Positions 1 through 9,589 of a stretch of 64,000 nt of DNA are shown piece by piece. Each line of letters begins with the position of its first letter. Positions within the stretch are counted from its first letter, which is position 1. Source of the DNA: Theobroma cacao (Eukaryota > Streptophyta > Magnoliopsida > Malvales > Malvaceae). The translations under genes and the position numbers were made by a program. The DNA lies in contig NC_030853.1 in NCBI RefSeq assembly GCF_000208745.1, positions 26,369,877 through 26,433,876 of the forward strand, written 5' to 3'. The notes beneath the pieces are model-generated. The model searched no databases. It was not told where the DNA came from and saw only the letters and a list, made by a program, of their open reading frames with translations.

Positions 1-227
1 ATTTTTTAATATTAAATATAAGTATTCATATTATATAAATATTTCTTTCCTAAAAAATAAATGCATTTTAATTAAAATGGGCTAGACCCAACACTAACTA
101 AAACAAACCCAAACAAAAAAGAAAAGGGTTATACCTTGTTGGGCTGCGATTGGCCCAATTCGGTGGCCCGCAGGAGCCCAAGTCCACTACACCCGGTCTG
201 CCTTTTGAAGCCCACGAGGCAGATCTC

Positions 228-323
228 AAAACGCACCGTTTGGTACCTGTGGAATTGCTCGAAACGACGCCGTTTGGCCTGGACCTTCCAACTTCTGCTT
301 GCCCCTCTGAAACGACGCCGTTT
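228..323 (+). promoter_or_regulatory. Triple palindromic motif upstream of LTR TATA box
   Basis: Near-identical 14-bp motifs lie at 228-241 (AAAACGCACCGTTT), 262-275 and 310-323 (both AAACGACGCCGTTT). The last two are self-complementary apart from the centre. They end about 20 bp upstream of a TATA box. This spacing suggests transcription-factor sites in the LTR U3 region; the bound factor is unknown. Confidence 0.5.
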
Positions 324-341
324 TGCTCTCCTTCCTCTGGG

Positions 342-348
342 TATAAAA
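342..348 (+). promoter_or_regulatory. TATA box of the LTR
   Basis: TATAAAA lies in the context GGGTATAAAAACCC. It is followed within about 30-60 bp by a CT-rich stretch typical of a plant transcription start and leader. Confidence 0.55.
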
Positions 349-772
349 ACCCTTTTTTTAGCTTTTTTTATTCATTTTCACATTTTTTTTTCTCTCTCTA
401 GCTGATTTCTCTCTCTGCCTTCTCTCTAAAACTTTCCTTCTCCTCGGCTTCCTCTTCTTTATTTCTCTCTCGCCTGGCGGATCTCTTCGCTTCCTGTCGC
501 CGGCGCCAAACTCTCTCCTTTTTTCTCTTTTTCACCGCCGGTCGAACACCTTGACAGATCCACTCCCTCTCTTCTCTCCGCCGGCCGATCAAAACTCTTT
601 ACCCTTGAACCCCTCTCCTTCTCCTTTCTCAGATCTAACCCCCTTTTCTTTTTTTGCTTTTTGTTTTGTTTTTATTTTTTTTGTGGCTAGGCTTTTTTGC
701 TGGTAGATCTAGGATTTTTGTTTTTGTTCTTGTTGTTTTTTTGCAGGTTGCAGGTGGTCTTTAAGGAGCCGA

Positions 773-894
773 GTTGTCCAAAAATTTGGACAACCCGGCG
801 ATGGGGTTCTGGCACCAGGGAGTTGGTGGCCAGAACCCCATCATGCGTGGTGGTTGGGGGAAGGGATGGCTGGGCGTACGCCCAGCCATCCCTT
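773..894 (+). repeat. Three consecutive perfect inverted repeats ending in a T tract
   Basis: Stem 1 pairs 773-782 with 785-794 (10 bp, 2-nt loop). Stem 2 pairs 800-813 with 829-842 (14 bp, 15-nt loop). Stem 3 is a perfect 34-bp palindrome at 861-894. A run of T follows directly. All three lie in the LTR just before AT-rich DNA. As RNA this would fold into three adjacent hairpins. Confidence 0.85.
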
Positions 895-980
895 TTTTTT
901 AATTATTTTATATTTTAGTTTATTTTATTATTTATTATATACTATATATATATATATATATTTTTTGTTTTTATAGGTGT

Positions 981-2510
981 CTACAGCCATATATGCCAAC
1001 AAAAGAAAGTAAATCAGAATATATAATCACTTTTTAACTGCCTCTCTGCCATGGGAACCAAAACCATACATAATTAAATTCACTTTAACTTTAAGGACAA
1101 TAAAGAACCTCTACAAATCCTGAACATCAAAGCAATCTTTGATGCTCAACTTTAAAATTTTTTTTTGAAGTTTTTTTTTTATGGTAATGGTTTGGTCTTG
1201 AGTTGATTTTTTTTTCTTTTTAAAAATATCCAAACATTTGATTTAATTATATGAGATGATTAGCTTTGATGAACTAATTAGGGAATTAGACACGAGAGGA
1301 GACAATCTTTTCTAATGGATAACCACCCAAAAAAAGTTAATTATTTGGTGATTAATCTCATCTGAGTCAAGCTAACTCAGCAGAAGCCATACTTCTCCTT
1401 CTGTTTTTGCCTTTTGCATTTCCATATAAATCCTTTTACAGAACTTGATGCTTCCTCAAACAAATGAGAAAGGTGTCCAAGACTCTTGCAAAACAAAGGA
1501 AGACAACAGAGTCACTAATCCAGCTCCAGCGGTCTACAATCGGTCAAGAATGGAGAAATCATTTAATCACTGATTAAGATACAGCGGTTAGAATGGTAGC
1601 AGCAAACCCAGCAAATCAAAAACAAAATCTTTAAACTAAAACGAGAGTCTTGGATATCATAAAGCCTATACTATTGGAGAATCCAATCTTTCATATAAAT
1701 AGGAAATCGACATATTTTTTTTTTAGATGTGATTGACAATTTAATTAAATTTATCTTTTCTAATAACATTTTAAGCTTTACTTAGTTTCATTCAATAGGA
1801 TGAATTCTAATCTAAGAAATTGAATTAAGTTTCAAAAGTTCGGTTACATGCAAGAAAGGTATTAACACCCGCAATACTCGTTCAAAAACGATACCAATTA
1901 ATCGTATGTTATCTTATTTTAATTTTTAATTAATTATCCTTAATTTTATATTTACCTATATTTCACTCAATTTACTATTTATTTTTTTTTCTTTCAACTT
2001 GTTTTTACCCATTATTAAATGTTGGAGAATAAATTCCTAAATCTTCCCAATACTATTAGAAAAGATTTTTTCCATCTCAAAAGTATTCAAGAAAACACAC
2101 TTATTTTCTTGAAAAGGCTCCATCATCAGATTCATTCATGGAAGAGGGTCTTGATTTTAAACTTTATATTTTTTATTTTTAATTTGTATTATTATTTTAC
2201 AATTTTTTGTTCTTTTTAGTTTCAAAATAATTATCAGCTTCATTAAATAAATGAAATCGGTTTTATTGAAAACTTTTCTAAACTCTTCCAACACTTAGTG
2301 AAATTTAGACTTATTTCTTCATTTAGAGAATTTTTAAAACAAATGTCTTTACAATTTTCCTAAAAATTCTCATCGTCGTAGAATTTCATTTATAAGCCAA
2401 ATTAACATTTTTGAAGCCTAAGATGCAAACATAAAATGAATGATGTAATTTTTCAATTTTATTAATAGAAAATTAAAATAATTATGTCAGAAAATCTTTT
2501 AAAATTAACG
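981..2510. repeat. Segmental duplication, copy A
   Basis: From about 983 the sequence is collinear with 9590-11360. Shared blocks include the CCAACAAAAGAAAGTAAATC start, an AACTGCCTCTCTGCCATG block, a GATTGACAATTTAATTAAAT block (about 1731 and 10162), and a long match at about 2000-2275 against 10880-11150. Copy A carries about 210 bp (roughly 1453-1665) that copy B lacks. Copy B begins about 360 bp upstream of the ankyrin gene start. Copy A therefore probably represents the 5' flank of a paralogue whose body lies, or lay, to the left. Confidence 0.8.
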
Positions 2511-3368
2511 GTTTGGTGGTATCTAAAATTATTACATCACCTAGAGAATTCCTAAAAAAATTTACTTCTATAATTTTCTCTAGAAAATCTCATCATCAGA
2601 GACTTCCATTCACTCACAAGAAATATCTCAAATTAATGCAATAGAATAAAGAATGGGTCATGATGATGCACAAAAAAGTTGTTTATTTTATTTATTAACT
2701 TTTTTCATTTTTAATATTTTTATCATTATTTTTTTATTTTTTAAATATACGTATTCCATTATACTTTATTTTTTTATATTTTCTTACTCTTTAAGAATAT
2801 AGACCTTTCATTCATTAGTTTTTTGGTTGATTCAGATATTATTGCTATTTGTTCTCTTTTTTCCTATATTTTTATCATTTATATTTCTTTTAAAAAAAAT
2901 ATTACTTCTCATTAATACTATCTATTTATTTAGTATTTATATTTTTATTTATTTTCTTGTCATCCTACATTTTATATCATTCTTATTTTCCTTTTTTAAA
3001 AACATATTTCATTATCTATTTATTAATTAGATTATTATTTATTTTTCTTTTTGCTATTATTTTTATCCTATTATTTATTTTTTATTGAACCATATTTTTT
3101 AAGCCTAACCCTTTATTTTATCACTAATAATTAATTTAATATTAGAATAAAATATTAAGAAACTCTCTCAACATTTTCGTGGAGTCCTAAATTACTCCTC
3201 ACCCAAGGAAAATTAATTTGAAATAAGTCTCTATGTGCCTTGCCCCCCACTAATAATATTTCCTTCTTCTCTCAATTGTGTCTTTTCTTATAAATTTCTT
3301 GATCCTGATCTTATTTTCTTTTTTACACCCAAAATGTAAATTCAGTTTAGACAAATAGTTTTATAATT
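2511..3368. other. AT-rich intergenic DNA
   Basis: Very AT-rich. Weak echoes of the 2300-2450 sequence recur near 2540-2650, suggesting decayed repeats. I see no gene, and the small open frames here are low-complexity. Confidence 0.6.
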
Positions 3369-3778
3369 TTTTTTTGAAAGACAAAATAATATTTCATTCA
3401 AAGAAAGAGCTTACAAAATCTATGCAGAGGGTAGAGACAGCACCTCAAGAAGAGGAGAATACAATCGTAGCATCGCTGTATAAACAATCCTATTGACAAA
3501 ATAAGAACCCCGGTTGCCTACATGATCAAGCTCTCTCACAACTCCCACCGAATCCTACCTATCATCCTCCTCCTCCCCAACTCCACTTACCACCCAGATA
3601 AGCTCATCCCTATGCATCACCCCTGTTTTGGGTAGGTTGTTTGCTACTTCACTAGCCTCCCTCGAAATCTTCCTGCAACTCCACTCATTCACTCTTTTTG
3701 TATACCATTCAATTTGCATTATGGCTGATCTTAGTTTCCAAGGGACATCCTTTGGATTAGTGACCCACTTTTATGGCT
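3369..3778 (-). mobile_element. LINE 3' end with RNase H C-terminal fragment
   Basis: On the minus strand 3778 to about 3540 translates to VTNPKDVPWKLRSAIMQIEW, then REASEVANNLPKTGVMHRDE. This is the C-terminal half of the plant LINE-type RNase H (RVT_3) domain. A non-coding tail follows and ends in a short A run (T run on the plus strand near 3368-3376), as expected for a LINE 3' end. One extra A disrupts the frame near the 3778 junction. The fragment continues at 4651-4905 beyond an insertion. Confidence 0.75.
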
Positions 3779-4650
3779 GTAAAGTGTGTTCTTGTGATAG
3801 GGAGAGGAAGCGTTATAAACAAATAAAGGATGCGCCGGAGATGATGAAGACGAAAATTGGAACAGTTTTTGAAAAATTGAATGTCGTTGCAGGTGGAAAA
3901 GAATAAGAAGAAAATTTGGGAGTAGAAGAGAATTAAGGAGATAATTTAGAGAAAAGCTTTGGAAGAGAATGTGTTAGCTCTGAGGGAGAGAAAAAGTCTT
4001 TCTAAATAAATTGTGAGGTTTTATATATAGTGCCAAAAGTGGTAATTATTCAAAAGGTTTTCATGAACCTAAGTAACTGTTACTGTAATACATTATGTAG
4101 ATATTAAGGTGATGATTTTATGGCATATAATGTGAGTGACCGTTGAAGTAATTGGGTGTAATAAAACTTGTTATCAAGTAAAAGATAATAGAAAAGACGT
4201 ATACATGAAAAGCTGTATGAAAACAAGTTAAGAGATAAAAATGTATATAAACAGTTATTAAAGAAGGTGTACATGAATGGATACACGAAAACGAAATAAG
4301 AAGTAGAAACACTCGTACTTTAAGAAAATGTTAAGAAGAAGACCTCTTAACTATCTTCATATTTAAGCCACCAAGTCAAATTATCCGAAATATCTCAAAA
4401 TGAAAGTAACTCGTAAATCCTGTCACTCGTTTCAGGTTGCTTTCATTGCTATCCATATGAAGTGGTTATTCTACGTGAAGTAATACTTTACTTGTTCTAA
4501 TTATTCTGCGTGAAATAGTACTTCACTTGTTCTAATTGTTTTTCATGAAGTATTGCTTTATTTGTAATGACTTTTCTGGTTATTCTCTATATAATATTAC
4601 ATTATAAATAATTTTTTAAAAAATAAATATTAACCAAAATAAAAAATTTA
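3779..4650. mobile_element. Unclassified insertion inside the LINE fragment
   Basis: About 870 bp separate the two halves of one RNase H domain, so this DNA entered after the LINE. The edges read TGTAAA at the left and TTTAACA at the right, a possible short terminal inverted repeat, but I see no convincing target-site duplication. It holds about 2.5 degenerate copies of a roughly 42-bp unit at 4466-4565. It has no recognisable coding domain. It could be a solo LTR or a non-autonomous DNA element. Confidence 0.5.
4466..4565. repeat. Degenerate tandem repeat (about 42-bp unit)
   Basis: A unit of the form ATTCTACGTGAAGTAATACT followed by TTACTTGTTCTA recurs with changes at about 4467, 4505 and 4545. 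It lies inside the insertion that splits the LINE. Confidence 0.5.
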
Positions 4651-4905
4651 ACATGAATCACTTTCAACAATAATCTTATGAGATCCTGCCCATCTTGATG
4701 CAGAAGAAACCTGTAATGCCTTTAAAATAGCTAAAACCTCTGCTGAGTTAGCATCTCTCACTCCCACAGATAGTGAAAACAGAATCAAAATGCTGCTACT
4801 GTCATCTCCAAGAGCTCCTTCAATTCCCACTTCCCCCGGATTGCCCCTAACAGCCCTATCTACGTTGAACTTGAGCGTGCCACTAATGGGGGGCTGCACG
4901 CTACC
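4651..4905 (-). mobile_element. LINE RNase H N-terminal fragment
   Basis: Minus-strand translation gives PPISGTLKFNVDRAVRGNPG, then GIEGALGDDSS and finally SHKIIVESDSC. This is the first half of a LINE-encoded RNase H-like (RVT_3) domain. The usual FNVDGA metal-site region reads FNVDRA here. Similarity fades upstream of about 4905. The frame ends exactly where the insertion begins. No reverse transcriptase remains. Confidence 0.8.
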
Positions 4906-5344
4906 ATGGCAACCATATGTACTTCTACTTTTCACTTTTTATCAGTTTTAATTCGGTGGAACGTAAAAATTTAACTTTAAGAAAGAACCCAATACAAAAT
5001 TTTACTTAGGTGAATTTTTGTACCGGTGCAATGATTTGAATTGATTTTTTTAAAACCATTCTGTTAATATAATGGGCTTTGTTTGAGCAAAAAAAAAAAT
5101 TACTTATATGTACGGAAAAATTATGTTTTAATGATTATTACATTTTCATTAATTAGTTACTCGCTTAACCAATACAATAATTTTATTTTTTGTTAATATA
5201 TGATTTCACTTTTGAAACAATTTTTTTAATAAAAAAAGATAATAACACTGATGTCTGAGGCACATGGATCATTGGAAAACAACAATAGCAAGCACATTCA
5301 TACACCATGCCAGATATTATACAGCATAAAAGGCCAGTAGATGA
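4906..5344. other. AT-rich spacer, probably 3' UTR of the ankyrin gene
   Basis: No gene is visible. The 5270-5344 part, directly after the minus-strand stop codon, probably includes the 3' untranslated region of the ankyrin gene. Confidence 0.4.
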
Positions 5345-8300
5345 TTACGATGCAGATTCCTTATTGCTGCGTTGTGGCACTTTTTGGCAGATAGCCCGTA
5401 AAAGATCAAAGTAGAGCGGTAGTTGTGCAAGAGCAAAGAAGGAAATAGGCAAGCAGGTCGCTGTGTATAGTGGCAATGCTGCAAACTTTAACTTGTCTCT
5501 CAGTTCAAAGAAATGCCCTGAGCAAAACGAGAACAGAATAGCAGCTATTGATGTAAATAGTGATGTTAAACCCCATATAAGCTTCCTCGGCAGTTTTTTG
5601 GCAAAATCCTTCTCTTCGAATCGGGAGGTGAGAATCGCCAGGAAAAAGACTAAGGCTGTAACAGAGAAGCATAGAGCTACAAGAGATAAGATGGCAAAGA
5701 CACCAAATGCAGGCTCATCTCTTAGAACCGGTTTACCAGTATCATCACTGACACCACCTGGAATGTTTGCTGCAGTGGCAAATGCTACTGTTGCAATGAG
5801 TGCTGCAATGAGGGAGCATGATTCAGAGGTTTTGGTGAGCCATTCACTGCCATCTTTGACAAGGGCTGTGTGTTTCTGTAAAGATCTGCTTTGGAGTTTG
5901 ACCCTTATTGTTGTAATGACCAAGTAGATTTTTTGCCAGGGATTTCTTGACAAACTGGCATCCATGGGAACAACTCAAATCAAGGAAAATAAGGTAACAG
6001 AAAAGAAATGGAGAAAATGCATGAATCAATCAATAAGCCCGAAAACATATTGCAGAATTAAGCATCAATAGATCATACCTTGCACCATTTGAGTTCCCAT
6101 TGCATCTGCAACGCCGATCCTGGAATCAGCCAGGATCGATAATGTCCATAGGTTGCAGCAAGATGCAATGCATTGTTTCCTTGGTTGTCCCGTTGTCGAA
6201 AAACACTTTCATGTGATAGTTTCTTTTCCACAAGAAATTGGAAAGTATGAGTTTGTCTGTTCTCTACGGCTAAGAGGATGATATTTTTGTTTTCAGCATC
6301 CACGTCCTGGATTGCAACTGGAAATTTATCTAAAATTTTTTCCACCATTTCGGTTATCCCTTTACTTGCTGCTATTAGAATAGGTGTCTTCTGTTTTTTA
6401 GATTCAATTGCAACTTTTTTTTCAAATTTCATCTCCACGGCGTACTTTGAAGTCTTTGAATCCACAGTTCCTGTAATATGGTATTCTCCAAGAAATTTCT
6501 CCACCAGCGCATCATTCCCTTCCTTTTTTGAGGAACCTACATGATATATCATAACTTTAGTAATGTCAATAGATAGCGTAGACATTCATGGAAGTCAATT
6601 TCTTGAAAAGATATCATAGTCTAGAAACTTTTAAGAGTGGGAACTTATTAGGTACGTAGATCAAGTTTGGAGCCTCGTCCTCTATTGCTAATTGCTTTTA
6701 AGTTGCGTATCTCTGCATGATATTGCACAAATAACAAAACATTTAAAAACAGATATATCTGACACCTAGGAAATATATAGGAAGCTATGCTGAAGTATCT
6801 TAGTTTTGAATCTTTTAAAATTAATCAATTGCGTCATTGGGGAATTCTTATTTTGTTTAGTTGTAACAGAACAAGTGTTGTAACTTGCCTGCTTCTCTAA
6901 TAAAAAATAAATAAATAAATCATACCTGTTTCGTTATGACATTCTCCTAGTTTGTCTAAGATTCCAACTTTGGAAACATTGCCTGCATTTGTATCCTGAG
7001 GAGATGCACTCGTTAGGCTTGGGTTACATGGAAATTCTTCAGTCATTCCGCCAATGCCAGTGCCTGTCTGTCCTCCAGAACCAGAATACTTATACATAGA
7101 AGCATTCTCAATCAACTTATCCATGACCTGAGAAGCCCATGTGTGTCTCTGCTTCTTTGTTGTTATCTTCTTTATCCTTCGAAAGCCTGCACCACCATAA
7201 TCATAAAAGGTCTTGCTATATATATATATATATACATATATATACACATATATATTGTAAAGACTTTATACTAACCAAGTCCCAGAACAACCATCACGAA
7301 TTTCATCAGAAACTTGAAAAATTGTATAAATGTGGTATAATTCTCTGGAAAATAGTCTGCTCTATGCAGTTCCGGACAAGACTCGTCTTTTCCGTCTTTG
7401 TTCGCCTTTGGGCTAGTACCTTCAAAAAAAAAAAAAAAAAAAACAAAAAGAAAGAAAAATGGATTGGAGCACATAAAAGGAGCATTACCCAATATTTTGT
7501 TATTACTATATAAATCAAAATCCAATTGACAAACTCTCTGAATTAAATTTATTTTGAAAAAGAAACTTAATTCAGATGTTAATCTATAGGAAAAAGTAAG
7601 ATATAAATCATACTTGACATGTTAAAATTAGTGCATACCAGTCCCTGGATTTAATGATCCTTTTGCAGGACCATTTGAATTATTTGATTTTGGCTTTGAT
7701 TGAGATGATGAAAATTCACCTACAATTCCACATTTTTTTTTCTTTTTACGAACTACAGGTTCAAAAATTTAATTTCACGCTTTATTATGCATGGTTGCTT
7801 ATATATATATATGATTACGAGTAATGATTTCTGCCAAGTGATAATGAATTTTTTTTTTTTTTTGCTTTTTCAGAAAAAGTGATGGGCAAACTTAAATTAT
7901 TTACCTTGATCAGTTACTTTGCTTGTCCCTTGAGGATTCTCTTCGTCAATTATGCCGTTGCTCTTCTTCTTCTCGCCATTAATGTAAGAAAGGAGTTTCC
8001 TTCCAAAAGAACGTATTTCTACAAAACCTGGGTTTCCATTGCTTATTACTTTTATTATTTGCTTTTTAAATTTAAAAAATAAAAAGTTATATTTTCCTTG
8101 TATGGGAGAATAACCTACCTGGCATGCCAAAACAAGCCACACCTAGAAACATTCGGAAGAAGCGCACGCAGGTTTCGTGGGTTTGTGGGAAGCAAGGATA
8201 ATGACTACCATTTTCTTCAAACCTTTTCACGTAATCCTTGCTCTCGTTTTTTTGGTCCGTCATTTCATCCACTATGATGCCTACAACATAATCAATAACA

Positions 8301-9227
8301 CCCATTTCCTGATTATATTTACAACAAATTCACACTCAAGCCTGAATTTGGTAGCGAAAATTTGCTTACAGCGGTAGAGGAGCCGATCAAACAGTCCAAG
8401 ACGACTACCACTCTTAAATGCATTAGCCTTCGTGGCTAGAACATGGAGAGGAGATAAACCATTGACATTGAAAGTGTTCACAAGCTCTCGATATTTGCAT
8501 ATGATTTGAAATGCCAAATCTGTGAAGGAAAAGTTTGGCTATAAGAACAGAGTTTTTCATCAAAAGAGTCAAAATAATATCAAGAAATTGCAAATATTTA
8601 TTGAATCCAAGAGAGAGTAATCAAACGGAACTGACCAAAGTGTTCTCCATCAATGGCAGCATGAAGAATGGTATTACCGCTTGCATCCCTGCTACATATA
8701 TCCCAGCGGTTTCTTTGGGGGTAACAAAAATAGAGGCAAAAGAAAGCATTCTTATGGCCATACTTAGCTGCCAAGTAAAAAGGGGTCTCATTCTCTTCGT
8801 TTTTTTCAGCAATGAGATCAGAATGTTTTGAGGCCATGCAATGGCACATGTGTGCATTTCCCAGTATTGCTGCTGTGTGAAGTGGTGTATTCCCTCCCTT
8901 ATTCCTCACTTTCAAAACATCCGAAGCATTTTCTCCCAGGATTTTCACCAACTGACACACGAATTCTAGCTTTCCACCTGAGACTGCTAAGTGCAAAGCA
9001 GTGTCTTCAGCTTCTGTAATCTTGGCCTTATGGCTCTCAGGCTTCTCCATGTAGGCCTTCACCACATTCTGCCACTGGTCTTTCATGGCATACTCGAACA
9101 GTCTTTCCGATAGCTCCATTAGTTGCAAAGCCTGTTGATCTGCTGCCTCTTTCTTTTGCGATGCAGATGGTTGCATCTCTGGAACTTGCTCTGCCGTCTC
9201 GTTCTTTTGTGCTTGCTGATCCATCAT
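5345..9227 (-). CDS. Ankyrin-repeat PGG-domain membrane protein, frameshifted
   Basis: Relative of the plant ACD6/ITN1-type ankyrin membrane proteins. Inferred exons: 9227-8636, 8519-8370, 8280-8119, 8018-7905, 7719-7639, 7419-7276, 7186-6926, 6536-6079 and 5954-5345. All have GT-AG borders and consistent phase. Exon 1 has ankyrin repeats (DTALHLAVSGGK, GNTPLHTAAILGN, NETPFYLAAKYGH, GNTILHAAIDGEH). Exon 2 adds GLSPLHVLA and exon 8 adds TPILIAASKG, NIILLAVENR and NNALHLAATYG. The last exon has the PGG domain (WLTKTSESCSLIAALIATVA, then ANIPGG) and about four membrane segments. Exon 9 is 610 nt, not a multiple of three. A shift near 5867, between IFTETH and ALVKDGSEWL, truncates the product to about 690 aa without the membrane domain. 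The intact frame would give about 857 aa. The start chosen is the first ATG of MMDQQ. It is a recent pseudogene, a truncated allele, or carries a sequencing error. Relatives act in pathogen or salt responses; the role here is inferred. Confidence 0.85.
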
Positions 9228-9290
9228 TGAAACCTGCTTTCTTCTCTTATTTTGATCAATGCTCAATTAAAGATAGTTGATGTGCTCCGC

Positions 9291-9298
9291 TATTTATA
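9291..9298 (-). promoter_or_regulatory. TATA box of the ankyrin gene
   Basis: The gene strand reads CTTATAAATAGC, 64-71 bp upstream of the chosen ATG. This predicts transcription starting near 9260 and a short leader, which supports the ATG at 9227. Confidence 0.6.
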
Positions 9299-9589
9299 AG
9301 TGTCAGTGGAATCGTCCCCTCAAAAGGAAAACAGCTAACCAATCCATATCCCGTCGTGTTCCATGCATCCCACGTAATATATCTACATATTCCATTTTTA
9401 ATATGACCGAAGACAGCTATAGATTCAAAGTACGCATTTCTCCAAGGTGAAGAACACAAATATGCTTCTCCAAGTTCACCTTTATTAAGGGTAAGCGTCA
9501 TCCAGATGAACGATGGGTAAACCACTGGGAAAAGATTATGAATTGATTTTTCAAGTCACTTGGATCGCTACTTGCAGTAGAACATAAGT

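Larger units (their letters stand above)
1..980 (+). mobile_element. LTR retrotransposon long terminal repeat (3' part)
   Basis: The segment differs in base composition from its AT-rich surroundings and is laid out like an LTR with a U3 promoter. It has three copies of a 14-bp near-palindrome of the AAACGACGCCGTTT type, a TATA box at about 342-348, then a long pyrimidine-rich transcribed leader. It ends in TGTCTACA at about 973-980. Immediately after, the sequence becomes collinear with DNA at 9590 onward, which marks the insertion edge. No coding domain is visible, and the left end lies outside the window. It could be a solo LTR or the 3' LTR of an element to the left. Calling it Gypsy-type would be inference only. 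Confidence 0.65.

Noticed and set aside
2827..3030. 67-codon hydrophobic open frame
   Set aside because: Arises from a long A+T-rich low-complexity stretch; composition alone explains the Phe/Ile/Leu content.
5463..5927. 154-codon plus-strand open frame
   Set aside because: It is the exact antisense of the ankyrin PGG exon, whose minus-strand translation matches a known domain.
7200..7260. TATATA-rich stretch as a promoter
   Set aside because: It lies in an intron of the ankyrin gene between exons 6 and 7 and is a plain dinucleotide repeat.
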